Assembly (NCBI GenBank): GCA_949987565.1
Contig: OX465116.1
Coordinates: 434,001 to 498,000, forward strand
Source of the DNA: Luidia sarsii
Lineage: Eukaryota > Echinodermata > Asteroidea > Paxillosida > Luidiidae
Reading direction: 5' to 3'
Length of the DNA: 64,000 nucleotides
The translations under genes were made by a program, and so were the position numbers. Under the pieces are notes generated by a model that saw only the letters and a list, made by a program, of their open reading frames with translations, ran no database searches and was not told where the DNA came from. This document shows positions 13,201 through 27,874 of this stretch, piece by piece (positions within the stretch are counted from its first letter, which is position 1; each line of letters starts with the position of its first letter).

Positions 13201-16200
13201 TCTGAGCTGCCATTGTCCAGTCTCTGGCATTATGGTCGACGGCAGAGAGTAACTGAGTAGGAAGATAGGGTTTGCAAATTAATATTTCATTAAATATGAT
13301 GCTGACAAGATTCAAATTTGCCCTAAGAAGAGGTCTAGGGTTCCTCTAACGACAAGTGTTAAAGTTACTGAGTTTGGAGAACATTTCTTTTGATGGTTTT
13401 CCACCGAAAGGCAACGACCCTTCATCCGTCTGAGTGTCAACTGTGTATTCATACGAGCGGACGTTGATTCGGAGATTTTGCAGGTGATGGGCAGAGATAT
13501 ATTCCTTGCGTGTTCATATCGTATTACATTTTAGGTTTTCATCCTTGAAACTTGGCTTGAAAGTAGCCCTAGGATTCCTCGAATGGCCTGAGTCAAAACA
13601 TCTGAATTCGGAGTCAACTTCTATTCAAACATTTTCAGGAGAAGGGAGCGACCCTACCTGTTTCTCTGAGCTGCCATTGTCCAGTCGCTGGCATTATGGT
13701 CGACGGCAGAGAGTAACTGAGTAGGAATATAGGGTTTGCAAATTAATATTTCATTAAATATGATGCTGACAAGATTCAAATTTGCCCTAAGAAGAGGTCT
13801 AGGGTTCCTCTAACGACAAGTGTTAAAGTTACTGAGTTTGGAGAACATTTCTTTTGATGGTTTTCCCCGAAAGGCAACGACCCTTCATCTGTCTGAGTGT
13901 CAACTGTGTATTCATACAAGCGGACGTTGATTTGCAGATTTTGAAGGTGATGGGCAGAGATATATTCCTTGCGTGTTCATATCGTATTACATTTTAGGTT
14001 TTCATACTTGAAACTTGGCTTGAAAGTAGCCCTAGGATTCCTGGAATGGCCTGAGTCAAAACATCTGAATTCGGAGTCAATTTCTATTCAAACATTTTCA
14101 GGAGAAGGGAGCGACCCTACCTGTTTCTCTGAGCTGCCATTGTCCAGTCGCTGGCATTATGGTCGACGGCAGAGAGTAACTGAGTAGGAAGATAGGGTTT
14201 GCAAATTAATATTTCATTAAATATGATGCTGACAAGATTCAAATTTGCCCTAAGAAGAGGTCTAGGGTTCCTCTAACGACAAGTGTTAAAGTTACTGAGT
14301 TTGGAGAACATTTCTTTTGATGGTTTTCCCCGAAAGGCAACGACCCTTCATCCGTCTGAGTGTCAACTGTGTATTCATACGAGCGGACGTTGATTTGCAG
14401 ATTTTGCAGGTGATGGGCAGAGATATATTCCTTGCGTGTTCATATCGTATTACATTTTAGGTTTTTATCCTTGAAACTTGGCTTGAAAGTAGCCCAAGGA
14501 TTCCTCGAATGGCCAGAGTCAAAACATCTGAATTCGGAGTCAACTTCTATTCAAACATTTTCAGGAGAAGGGAGCGACCCTACCTGTTTCTCTGAGCTGC
14601 TATTGTCCAGTCGCTGGCATTATGGTCGACGGCAGAGAGTAACTGAGTAGGAAGATAGGGTTTGCAAATTAATATTTCATTAAATATGATGCTGACAAGA
14701 TTCAAATTTGCCCTAAGAAGAGGTCTAGGGTTCCTCTAACGACAAGTGTTAAAGTTACTGAGTTTGGAGAACATTTCTTTTGATGGTTTTCCACCGAAAG
14801 GCAACGACCCTTCATCCGTCTGAGTGTCAACTGTGTATTCATACGAGCGGACGTTGATTCGGAGATTTTGGAGGTGATGGGCAGAGATATATTCCTTGCG
14901 TGTTCATATCGTATTACATTTTAGGTTTTCATCCTTGAAACTTGGCTTGAAAGTAGCCCTAGGAATCCTCGAATGGCCTGAGTCAAAACATCTGAATTCG
15001 GAGTCAACTTCTATTCAAACATTTTCAGGAGAAGGGAGCGACCCTACCTGTTTCTCTGAGCTGCCATTGTCCAGTCTCTGGCATTATGGTCGACGGCAGA
15101 GAGTAACTGAGTAGGAAGATAGGGTTTGCAAATTAATATTTCATTAAATATGATGCTGACAAGATTCAAATTTGCCCTAAGAAGAGGTCTAGGGTTCCTC
15201 TAACGACAAGTGTTAAAGTTACTGAGTTTGGAGAACATTTCTTTTGATGGTTTTCCACCGAAAGGCAACGACCCTTCATCCGTCTGAGTGTCAACTGTGT
15301 ATTCATACGAGCGGACGTTGATTCGGAGATTTTGCAGGTGATGGGCAGAGATATATTCCTTGCGTGTTCATATCGTATTACATTTTAGGTTTTCATCCTT
15401 GAAACTTGGCTTGAAAGTAGCCCTAGGATTCCTCGAATGGCCTGAGTCAAAACATCTGAATTCGGAGTCAACTTCTATTCAAACATTTTCAGGAGAAGGG
15501 AGCGACCCTACCTGTTTCTCTGAGCTGCCATTGTCCAGTCGCTGGCATTATGGTCGACGGCAGAGAGTAACTGAGTAGGAATATAGGGTTTGCAAATTAA
15601 TATTTCATTAAATATGATGCTGACAAGATTCAAATTTGCCCTAAGAAGAGGTCTAGGGTTCCTCTAACGACAAGTGTTAAAGTTACTGAGTTTGGAGAAC
15701 ATTTCTTTTGATGGTTTTCCCCGAAAGGCAACGACCCTTCATCTGTCTGAGTGTCAACTGTGTATTCATACAAGCGGACGTTGATTTGCAGATTTTGAAG
15801 GTGATGGGCAGAGATATATTCCTTGCGTGTTCATATCGTATTACATTTTAGGTTTTCATACTTGAAACTTGGCTTGAAAGTAGCCCTAGGATTCCTGGAA
15901 TGGCCTGAGTCAAAACATCTGAATTCGGAGTCAATTTCTATTCAAACATTTTCAGGAGAAGGGAGCGACCCTACCTGTTTCTCTGAGCTGCCATTGTCCA
16001 GTCGCTGGCATTATGGTCGACGGCAGAGAGTAACTGAGTAGGAAGATAGGGTTTGCAAATTAATATTTCATTAAATATGATGCTGACAAGATTCAAATTT
16101 GCCCTAAGAAGAGGTCTAGGGTTCCTCTAACTACAAGTGTTAAAGTTACTGAGTTTGGAGAACATTTCTTTTGATGGTTTTCCCCGAAAGGCAACGACCC

Positions 16201-16749
16201 TTCATCCGTCTGAGTGTCAACTGTGTATTCATACGAGCGGACGTTGATTTGCAGATTTTGCAGGTGATGGGCAGAGATATATTCCTTGCGTGTTCATATC
16301 GTATTACATTTTAGGTTTTCATCCTTGAAACTTGGCTTGAAAGTAGCCCAAGGATTCCTCGAATGGCCTGAGTCAAAACATCTGAATTCGGAGTCAACTT
16401 CTATTCAAACATTTTCAGGAGAAGGGAGCGACCCTACCTGTTTCTCTGAGCTGCTATTGTCCAGTCGCTGGCATTATGGTCGACGGCAGAGAGTAACTGA
16501 GTAGGAATATAGGGTTTGCAAATTAATATTTCATTAAATATGATGCTGACAAGATTCAAATTTGCCCTAAGAAGAGGTCTAGGGTTCCTCTAACGACAAG
16601 TGTTAAAGTTACTGAGTTTGGAGAACATTTCTTTTGATGGTTTTCCACCGAAAGGCAACGACCCTTCATCCGTCTGAGTGTCAACTGTGTATTCATACGA
16701 GCGGACGTTGATTCGGAGATTTTGGAGGTGATGGGCAGAGATATATTCC
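10261..16749 (+). repeat. 14-monomer higher-order repeat, copy 1
   Basis: Monomer order K-D-E-J-B-C-K-D-E-M-K-D-E-C', where letters denote variant classes defined by shared substitutions. The next 14 monomers repeat this order. A private CTCTAACTACAAG variant near 16126, in place of CTCTAACGACAAG, recurs 14 monomers later. Period is 6,489 bp. Confidence 0.85.
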
Positions 16750-19700
16750 TTGCGTGTTCATATCGTATTACATTTTAGGTTTTCATCCTTGAAACTTGGC
16801 TTGAAAGTAGCCCTAGGAATCCTCGAATGGCCTGAGTCAAAACATCTGAATTCGGAGTCAACTTCTATTCAAACATTTTCAGGAGAAGGGAGCGACCCTA
16901 CCTGTTTCTCTGAGCTGCCATTGTCCAGTCTCTGGCATTATGGTCGACGGCAGAGAGTAACTGAGTAGGAAGATAGGGTTTGCAAATTAATATTTCATTA
17001 AATATGATGCTGACAAGATTCAAATTTGCCCTAAGAAGAGGTCTAGGGTTCCTCTAACGACAAGTGTTAAAGTTACTGAGTTTGGAGAACATTTCTTTTG
17101 ATGGTTTTCCACCGAAAGGCAACGACCCTTCATCCGTCTGAGTGTCAACTGTGTATTCATACGAGCGGACGTTGATTCGGAGATTTTGCAGGTGATGGGC
17201 AGAGATATATTCCTTGCGTGTTCATATCGTATTACATTTTAGGTTTTCATCCTTGAAACTTGGCTTGAAAGTAGCCCTAGGATTCCTCGAATGGCCTGAG
17301 TCAAAACATCTGAATTCGGAGTCAACTTCTATTCAAACATTTTCAGGAGAAGGGAGCGACCCTACCTGTTTCTCTGAGCTGCCATTGTCCAGTCGCTGGC
17401 ATTATGGTCGACGGCAGAGAGTAACTGAGTAGGAATATAGGGTTTGCAAATTAATATTTCATTAAATATGATGCTGACAAGATTCAAATTTGCCCTAAGA
17501 AGAGGTCTAGGGTTCCTCTAACGACAAGTGTTAAAGTTACTGAGTTTGGAGAACATTTCTTTTGATGGTTTTCCCCGAAAGGCAACGACCCTTCATCTGT
17601 CTGAGTGTCAACTGTGTATTCATACAAGCGGACGTTGATTTGCAGATTTTGAAGGTGATGGGCAGAGATATATTCCTTGCGTGTTCATATCGTATTACAT
17701 TTTAGGTTTTCATACTTGAAACTTGGCTTGAAAGTAGCCCTAGGATTCCTGGAATGGCCTGAGTCAAAACATCTGAATTCGGAGTCAATTTCTATTCAAA
17801 CATTTTCAGGAGAAGGGAGCGACCCTACCTGTTTCTCTGAGCTGCCATTGTCCAGTCGCTGGCATTATGGTCGACGGCAGAGAGTAACTGAGTAGGAAGA
17901 TAGGGTTTGCAAATTAATATTTCATTAAATATGATGCTGACAAGATTCAAATTTGCCCTAAGAAGAGGTCTAGGGTTCCTCTAACGACAAGTGTTAAAGT
18001 TACTGAGTTTGGAGAACATTTCTTTTGATGGTTTTCCCCGAAAGGCAACGACCCTTCATCCGTCTGAGTGTCAACTGTGTATTCATACGAGCGGACGTTG
18101 ATTTGCAGATTTTGGAGGTGATGGGCAGAGATATATTCCTTGCGTGTTCATATCGTATTACATTTTAGGTTTTCATACTTGAAACTTGGCTTGAAAGTAG
18201 CCATAGGATTCCTGGAATGGCCTGAGTCAAAACATCTGAATTCGGAGTCAATTTCTATTCAAACATTTTCAGGAGAAGGGAGCGACCCTACCTGTTTCTC
18301 TGAGCTGCCATTGTCCAGTCGCTGGCATTATGGTCGACGGCAGAGAGTAACTGAGTAGGAATATAGGGTTTGAAAATTAATATTTCATTAAATATGATGC
18401 TGACGAGACTCAAATTTGCCCTAGGAAGAGGTCTGGGGTTCCTCTAACGACAAGTGTTAAAGTTACTGAGTTTGGAGAACATTTCTTTTGATGGTTTTCC
18501 ACGGAAAGGCAACGACCCTTCATCTGTCTGAGTGTCAACTGTGTATTCATACGAGCGGACGTTGATTTGCAGATTTTGGAGGTGATGGGCAGAGATATAA
18601 ACCTTGCGTGTTCATATCGTTTTACATTTTAGGTTTTTATCCTTGAAACTTGGCTTGAAAGTAGCCCTAGGATTCCTGGAATGGCCTGAGTCAAAACATC
18701 TGAATTCGGAGTCAATTTCTATTCAAACATTTTCAGGAGAAGGGAGCGACCCTACCTGTTTCTCTGAGCTGCCATTGTCCAGTCGCTGGCATTATGGTCG
18801 ACGGCAGAGAGTAACTGAGTAGGAAGATAGGGTTTGCAAATTAATATTTCATTAAATATGATGCTGACAAGATTCAAATTTGCCCTAAGAAGAGGTCTAG
18901 GGTTCCTCTAACGACAAGTGTTAAAGTTACTGAGTTTGGAGAACATTTCTTTTGATGGTTTTCCCCGAAAGGCAACGACCCTTCATCCGTCTGAGTGTCA
19001 ACTGTGTATTCATACGAGCGGACGTTGATTTGCAGATTTTGGAGGTGATGGGCAGAGATATATTCCTTGCGTGTTCATATCGTATTACATTTTAGGTTTT
19101 CATCCTTGAAACTTGGCTTGAAAGTAGCCCAAGGATTCCTCGAATGGCCAGAGTCAAAACATCTGAATTCGGAGTCAACTTCTATTCAAACATTTTCAGG
19201 AGAAGGGAGCGACCCTACCTGTTTCTCTGAGCTGCTATTGTCCAGTCGCTGGCATTATGGTCGACGGCAGAGAGTAACTGAGTAGGAAGATAGGGTTTGC
19301 AAATTAATATTTCATTAAATATGATGCTGACAAGATTCAAATTTGCCCTAAGAAGAGGTCTAGGGTTCCTCTAACGACAAGTGTTAAAGTTACTGAGTTT
19401 GGAGAACATTTCTTTTGATGGTTTTCCACCGAAAGGCAACGACCCTTCATCCGTCTGAGTGTCAACTGTGTATTCATACGAGCGGACGTTGATTCGGAGA
19501 TTTTGGAGGTGATGGGCAGAGATATATTCCTTGCGTGTTCATATCGTATTACATTTTAGGTTTTCATCCTTGAAACTTGGCTTGAAAGTAGCCCTAGGAA
19601 TCCTCGAATGGCCTGAGTCAAAACATCTGAATTCGGAGTCAACTTCTATTCAAACATTTTCAGGAGAAGGGAGCGACCCTACCTGTTTCTCTGAGCTGCC

Positions 19701-22700
19701 ATTGTCCAGTCTCTGGCATTATGGTCGACGGCAGAGAGTAACTGAGTAGGAAGATAGGGTTTGCAAATTAATATTTCATTAAATATGATGCTGACAAGAT
19801 TCAAATTTGCCCTAAGAAGAGGTCTAGGGTTCCTCTAACGACAAGTGTTAAAGTTACTGAGTTTGGAGAACATTTCTTTTGATGGTTTTCCACCGAAAGG
19901 CAACGACCCTTCATCCGTCTGAGTGTCAACTGTGTATTCATACGAGCGGACGTTGATTCGGAGATTTTGCAGGTGATGGGCAGAGATATATTCCTTGCGT
20001 GTTCATATCGTATTACATTTTAGGTTTTCATCCTTGAAACTTGGCTTGAAAGTAGCCCTAGGATTCCTCGAATGGCCTGAGTCAAAACATCTGAATTCGG
20101 AGTCAACTTCTATTCAAACATTTTCAGGAGAAGGGAGCGACCCTACCTGTTTCTCTGAGCTGCCATTGTCCAGTCGCTGGCATTATGGTCGACGGCAGAG
20201 AGTAACTGAGTAGGAATATAGGGTTTGCAAATTAATATTTCATTAAATATGATGCTGACAAGATTCAAATTTGCCCTAAGAAGAGGTCTAGGGTTCCTCT
20301 AACGACAAGTGTTAAAGTTACTGAGTTTGGAGAACATTTCTTTTGATGGTTTTCCCCGAAAGGCAACGACCCTTCATCTGTCTGAGTGTCAACTGTGTAT
20401 TCATACAAGCGGACGTTGATTTGCAGATTTTGAAGGTGATGGGCAGAGATATATTCCTTGCGTGTTCATATCGTATTACATTTTAGGTTTTCATACTTGA
20501 AACTTGGCTTGAAAGTAGCCCTAGGATTCCTGGAATGGCCTGAGTCAAAACATCTGAATTCGGAGTCAATTTCTATTCAAACATTTTCAGGAGAAGGGAG
20601 CGACCCTACCTGTTTCTCTGAGCTGCCATTGTCCAGTCGCTGGCATTATGGTCGACGGCAGAGAGTAACTGAGTAGGAAGATAGGGTTTGCAAATTAATA
20701 TTTCATTAAATATGATGCTGACAAGATTCAAATTTGCCCTAAGAAGAGGTCTAGGGTTCCTCTAACGACAAGTGTTAAAGTTACTGAGTTTGGAGAACAT
20801 TTCTTTTGATGGTTTTCCCCGAAAGGCAACGACCCTTCATCCGTCTGAGTGTCAACTGTGTATTCATACGAGCGGACGTTGATTTGCAGATTTTGCAGGT
20901 GATGGGCAGAGATATATTCCTTGCGTGTTCATATCGTATTACATTTTAGGTTTTTATCCTTGAAACTTGGCTTGAAAGTAGCCCAAGGATTCCTCGAATG
21001 GCCAGAGTCAAAACATCTGAATTCGGAGTCAACTTCTATTCAAACATTTTCAGGAGAAGGGAGCGACCCTACCTGTTTCTCTGAGCTGCTATTGTCCAGT
21101 CGCTGGCATTATGGTCGACGGCAGAGAGTAACTGAGTAGGAAGATAGGGTTTGCAAATTAATATTTCATTAAATATGATGCTGACAAGATTCAAATTTGC
21201 CCTAAGAAGAGGTCTAGGGTTCCTCTAACGACAAGTGTTAAAGTTACTGAGTTTGGAGAACATTTCTTTTGATGGTTTTCCACCGAAAGGCAACGACCCT
21301 TCATCCGTCTGAGTGTCAACTGTGTATTCATACGAGCGGACGTTGATTCGGAGATTTTGGAGGTGATGGGCAGAGATATATTCCTTGCGTGTTCATATCG
21401 TATTACATTTTAGGTTTTCATCCTTGAAACTTGGCTTGAAAGTAGCCCTAGGAATCCTCGAATGGCCTGAGTCAAAACATCTGAATTCGGAGTCAACTTC
21501 TATTCAAACATTTTCAGGAGAAGGGAGCGACCCTACCTGTTTCTCTGAGCTGCCATTGTCCAGTCTCTGGCATTATGGTCGACGGCAGAGAGTAACTGAG
21601 TAGGAAGATAGGGTTTGCAAATTAATATTTCATTAAATATGATGCTGACAAGATTCAAATTTGCCCTAAGAAGAGGTCTAGGGTTCCTCTAACGACAAGT
21701 GTTAAAGTTACTGAGTTTGGAGAACATTTCTTTTGATGGTTTTCCACCGAAAGGCAACGACCCTTCATCCGTCTGAGTGTCAACTGTGTATTCATACGAG
21801 CGGACGTTGATTCGGAGATTTTGCAGGTGATGGGCAGAGATATATTCCTTGCGTGTTCATATCGTATTACATTTTAGGTTTTCATCCTTGAAACTTGGCT
21901 TGAAAGTAGCCCTAGGATTCCTCGAATGGCCTGAGTCAAAACATCTGAATTCGGAGTCAACTTCTATTCAAACATTTTCAGGAGAAGGGAGCGACCCTAC
22001 CTGTTTCTCTGAGCTGCCATTGTCCAGTCGCTGGCATTATGGTCGACGGCAGAGAGTAACTGAGTAGGAATATAGGGTTTGCAAATTAATATTTCATTAA
22101 ATATGATGCTGACAAGATTCAAATTTGCCCTAAGAAGAGGTCTAGGGTTCCTCTAACGACAAGTGTTAAAGTTACTGAGTTTGGAGAACATTTCTTTTGA
22201 TGGTTTTCCCCGAAAGGCAACGACCCTTCATCTGTCTGAGTGTCAACTGTGTATTCATACAAGCGGACGTTGATTTGCAGATTTTGAAGGTGATGGGCAG
22301 AGATATATTCCTTGCGTGTTCATATCGTATTACATTTTAGGTTTTCATACTTGAAACTTGGCTTGAAAGTAGCCCTAGGATTCCTGGAATGGCCTGAGTC
22401 AAAACATCTGAATTCGGAGTCAATTTCTATTCAAACATTTTCAGGAGAAGGGAGCGACCCTACCTGTTTCTCTGAGCTGCCATTGTCCAGTCGCTGGCAT
22501 TATGGTCGACGGCAGAGAGTAACTGAGTAGGAAGATAGGGTTTGCAAATTAATATTTCATTAAATATGATGCTGACAAGATTCAAATTTGCCCTAAGAAG
22601 AGGTCTAGGGTTCCTCTAACTACAAGTGTTAAAGTTACTGAGTTTGGAGAACATTTCTTTTGATGGTTTTCCACCGAAAGGCAACGACCCTTCATCCGTC

Positions 22701-23239
22701 TGAGTGTCAACTGTGTATTCATACGAGCGGACGTTGATTTGCAGATTTTGCAGGTGATGGGCAGAGATATATTCCTTGCGTGTTCATATCGTATTACATT
22801 TTAGGTTTTCATCCTTGAAACTTGGCTTGAAAGTAGCCCAAGGATTCCTCGAATGGCCTGAGTCAAAACATCTGAATTCGGAGTCAACTTCTATTCAAAC
22901 ATTTTCAGGAGAAGGGAGCGACCCTACCTGTTTCTCTGAGCTGCCATTGTCCAGTCGCTGGCATTATGGTCGACGGCAGAGAGTAACTGAGTAGGAATAT
23001 AGGGTTTGCAAATTAATATTTCATTAAATATGATGCTGACGAGACTCAAATTTGCCCTAGGAAGAGGTCTGGGGTTCCTCTAACGACAAGTGTTAAAGTT
23101 ACTGAGTTTGGAGAACATTTCTTTTGATGGTTTTCCACGGAAAGGCAACGACCCTTCATCTGTCTGAGTGTCAACTGTGTATTCATACGAGCGGACGTTG
23201 ATTTGCAGATTTTGGAGGTGATGGGCAGAGATATATTCC
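16750..23239 (+). repeat. 14-monomer higher-order repeat, copy 2
   Basis: Repeats the variant order of 10261-16749 and carries the same private CTAACTACAAG variant near 22616. Small differences (ATATAAACC near 18597; the 14th monomer has CTGCCATTG instead of CTGCTATTG) show it is a separate copy rather than a misassembly of identical sequence. Confidence 0.85.
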
Positions 23240-26200
23240 TTGCGTGTTCATATCGTTTTACATTTTAGGTTTTTATCCTTGAAACTTGGCTTAAAAGTAG
23301 CCCTAGGATACCTGGAATGGCCTGAGTCAAAACATCTGAATTCGGGGTCAGTTACTATTCAAACATTTTCAGGAGAAGGGAGCGACCCTACCTGTTTCTC
23401 TGAGCTGCCATTGTCCAGTCGCTGGCATTATGGTCGACGGCAGAGAGTAACTGAGTAGGAAGATAGGGTTTGCAAATTAATATTTCATTAAACATGATGC
23501 TGACAAGATTCAAATTTGCCCTAAGAAGAGGTCTAGGGTTCCTCTAACGACAAGTGTTAAAGTTACTGAGTTTGGAGAACATTTCTTTTGATGGTTTTCC
23601 CCGAAAGGCAACGACCCTTCATCCGTCTGAGTGTCAACTGTGTATTCATACGAGCGGACGTTGATTTGCAGATTTTGGAGGTGATGGGCAGAGATATATT
23701 CCTTGCGTGTTCATATCGTATTACATTTTAGGTTTTCATCCTTGAAACTTGGCTTGAAAGTAGCCCAAGGATTCCTCGAATGGCCTGAGTCAAAACATCT
23801 GAATTCGGAGTCAACTTCTATTCAAACATTTTCAGGAGAAGGGAGCGACCCTACCTGTTTCTCTGAGCTGCCATTGTACAGTCGCTGGCATTATGGTCGA
23901 CGGCAGAGAGTAACTGAGTAGGAAGATAGGGTTTGCAAATTAATATTTCATTAAATATGATGCTGACAAGATTCAAATTTGCCCTAAGAAGAGGTCTAGG
24001 GTTCCTCTAACGACAAGTGTTAAAGTTACTGAGTTTGGAGAACATTTCTTTTGATGGTTTTCCCCGAAAGGCAACGACCCTTCATCCGTCTGAGTGTCAA
24101 CTGTGTATTCATACGAGCGGACGTTGATTTGCAGATTTTGGAGGTGATGGGCAGAGATATATTCCTTGCGTGTTCATATCGTATTACATTTTAGGTTTTC
24201 ATACTTGAAACTTGGCTTGAAAGTAGCCATAGGATTCCTGGAATGGCCTGAGTCAAAACATCTGAATTCGGAGTCAATTTCTATTCAAACATTTTCAGGA
24301 GAAGGGAGCGACCCTACCTGTTTCTCTGAGCTGCCATTGTCCAGTCGCTGGCATTATGGTCGACGGCAGAGAGTAACTGAGTAGGAAGATAGGGTTTGCA
24401 AATTAATATTTCATTAAATATGATGCTGACAAGATTCAAATTTGCCCTAAGAAGAGGTCTAGGGTTCCTCTAACGACAAGTGTTAAAGTTACTGAGTTTG
24501 GAGAACATTTCTTTTGATGGTTTTCCCCGAAAGGCAACGACCCTTCATCCGTCTGAGTGTCAACTGTGTATTCATACGAGCGGACGTTGATTTGCAGATT
24601 TTGGAGGTGATGGGCAGAGATATATTCCTTGCGTGTTCATATCGTATTACATTTTAGGTTTTCATCCTTGAAACTTGGCTTGAAAGTAGCCCAAGGATTC
24701 CTCGAATGGCCAGAGTCAAAACATCTGAATTCGGAGTCAACTTCTATTCAAACATTTTCAGGAGAAGGGAGCGACCCTACCTGTTTCTCTGAGCTGCTAT
24801 TGTCCAGTCGCTGGCATTATGGTCGACGGCAGAGAGTAACTGAGTAGGAAGATAGGGTTTGCAAATTAATATTTCATTAAATATGATGCTGACAAGATTC
24901 AAATTTGCCCTAAGAAGAGGTCTAGGGTTCCTCTAACGACAAGTGTTAAAGTTACTGAGTTTGGAGAACATTTCTTTTGATGGTTTTCCACCGAAAGGCA
25001 ACGACCCTTCATCCGTCTGAGTGTCAACTGTGTATTCATACGAGCGGACGTTGATTCGGAGATTTTGGAGGTGATGGGCAGAGATATATTCCTTGCGTGT
25101 TCATATCGTATTACATTTTAGGTTTTCATCCTTGAAACTTGGCTTGAAAGTAGCCCTAGGAATCCTCGAATGGCCTGAGTCAAAACATCTGAATTCGGAG
25201 TCAACTTCTATTCAAACATTTTCAGGAGAAGGGAGCGACCCTACCTGTTTCTCTGAGCTGCCATTGTCCAGTCTCTGGCATTATGGTCGACGGCAGAGAG
25301 TAACTGAGTAGGAAGATAGGGTTTGCAAATTAATATTTCATTAAATATGATGCTGACAAGATTCAAATTTGCCCTAAGAAGAGGTCTAGGGTTCCTCTAA
25401 CGACAAGTGTTAAAGTTACTGAGTTTGGAGAACATTTCTTTTGATGGTTTTCCACCGAAAGGCAACGACCCTTCATCCGTCTGAGTGTCAACTGTGTATT
25501 CATACGAGCGGACGTTGATTCGGAGATTTTGCAGGTGATGGGCAGAGATATATTCCTTGCGTGTTCATATCGTATTACATTTTAGGTTTTCATCCTTGAA
25601 ACTTGGCTTGAAAGTAGCCCTAGGATTCCTCGAATGGCCTGAGTCAAAACATCTGAATTCGGAGTCAACTTCTATTCAAACATTTTCAGGAGAAGGGAGC
25701 GACCCTACCTGTTTCTCTGAGCTGCCATTGTCCAGTCGCTGGCATTATGGTCGACGGCAGAGAGTAACTGAGTAGGAATATAGGGTTTGCAAATTAATAT
25801 TTCATTAAATATGATGCTGACAAGATTCAAATTTGCCCTAAGAAGAGGTCTAGGGTTCCTCTAACGACAAGTGTTAAAGTTACTGAGTTTGGAGAACATT
25901 TCTTTTGATGGTTTTCCCCGAAAGGCAACGACCCTTCATCTGTCTGAGTGTCAACTGTGTATTTATACAAGCGGACGTTGATTTGCAGATTTTGAAGGTG
26001 ATGGGCAGAGATATATTCCTTGCGTGTTCATATCGTATTACATTTTAGGTTTTCATACTTGAAACTTGGCTTGAAAGTAGCCCTAGGATTCCTGGAATGG
26101 CCTGAGTCAAAACATCTGAATTCGGAGTCAATTTCTATTCAAACATTTTCAGGAGAAGGGAGCGACCCTACCTGTTTCTCTGAGCTGCCATTGTCCAGTC

Positions 26201-26482
26201 GCTGGCATTATGGTCGACGGCAGAGAGTAACTGAGTAGGAAGATAGGGTTTGCAAATTAATATTTCATTAAATATGATGCTGACAAGATTCAAATTTGCC
26301 CTAAGAAGAGGTCTAGGGTTCCTCTAACGACAAGTGTTAAAGTTACTGAGTTTGGAGAACATTTCTTTTGATGGTTTTCCCCGAAAGGCAACGACCCTTC
26401 ATCCGTCTGAGTGTCAACTGTGTATTCATACGAGCGGACGTTGATTTGCAGATTTTGCAGGTGATGGGCAGAGATATATTCC
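23240..26482 (+). repeat. Satellite 7-monomer block H-I-J-C-K-D-E, copy 2
   Basis: Copy of 3309-6551 with the same private variants. It differs by a few bases, for example GTATTTATACAAG near 25963. Confidence 0.85.
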
Positions 26483-27874
26483 TTGCGTGTTCATATCGTA
26501 TTACATTTTAGGTTTTCATCCTTGAAACTTGGCTTGAAAGTAGCCCAAGGATTCCTCGAATGGCCTGAGTCAAAACATCTGAATTCGGAGTCAACTTCTA
26601 TTCAAACATTTTCAGGAGAAGGGAGCGACCCTACCTGTTTCTCTGAGCTGCCATTGTCCAGTCGCTGGCATTATGGTCGACGGCAGAGAGTAACTGAGTA
26701 GGAATATAGGGTTTGCAAATTAATATTTCATTAAATATGATGCTGACGAGACTCAAATTTGCCCTAAGAAGAGGTCTAGGGTTCCTCTAACGACAAGTGT
26801 TAAAGTTACTGAGTTTGGAGAACATTTCTTTTGATGGTTTTCCACGGAAAGGCAACGACCCTTCATCTGTCTGAGTGTCAACTGTGTATTCATACGAGCG
26901 GACGTTGATTTGCAGATTTTGGAGGTGATGGGCAGAGATATATTCCTTGCGTGTTCATATCGTTTTACATTTTAGGTTTTTATCCTTGAAACTTGGCTTG
27001 AAAGTAGCCCTAGGATACCTGGAATGGCCTGAATCAAAACATCTGAATTCGGAGTCAATTTCTATTCAAACATTTTCAGGAGAAGGGAGCGACCCTACCT
27101 GTTTCTCTGAGCTGCCATTGTCCAGTCGCTGGCATTATGGTCGACGGCAGAGAGTAACTGAGTAGGAATATAGGGTTTGAAAATTAATATTTCATTAAAT
27201 ATGATGCTGACGAGACTCAAATTTGCCCTAGGAAGAGGTCTGGGGTTCCTCTAACGACAAGTGTTAAAGTTACTGAGTTTGGAGAACATTTCTTTTGATG
27301 GTTTTCCACGGAAAGGCAACGACCCTTCATCTGTCTGAGTGTCAACTGTGTATTCATACGAGCGGACGTTTATTTGCAGATTTTGGAGGTGATGGGCAGA
27401 GATATATACCTTGCGTGTTCATATCGTTTTACATTTTAGGTTTTTATCCTTGAAACTTGGCTTGAAAGTAGCCCTAGGATTCCTGGAATGGCCTGAGTCA
27501 AAACATCTGAATTCGGGGTCAGTTTCTATTCAAACATTTTCAGGAGAAGGGAGCGACCCTACCTGTTTCTCTGAGCTGCCATTGTCCAGTCGCTGGCATT
27601 ATGGTCGACGGCAGAGAGTAACTGAGTAGGAAGATAGGGTTTGCAAATTAATATTTCATTAAATATGATTCTGACCAGATTCAAATTTGCCCTAAGAAGA
27701 GGTCTAGGGTTCCTCTAACGACAAGTGTTAAAGTTACTGAGTTTGGAGAACATTTCTTTTGATGGTTTTCCACGGAAAGGCAACGACCCTTCATCCGTCT
27801 GAGTGTCAACTGTGTATTCATACGAGCGGATGTTGATTGGGAGATTTTGCAGGTGATGGGCAGAGATATATTCC

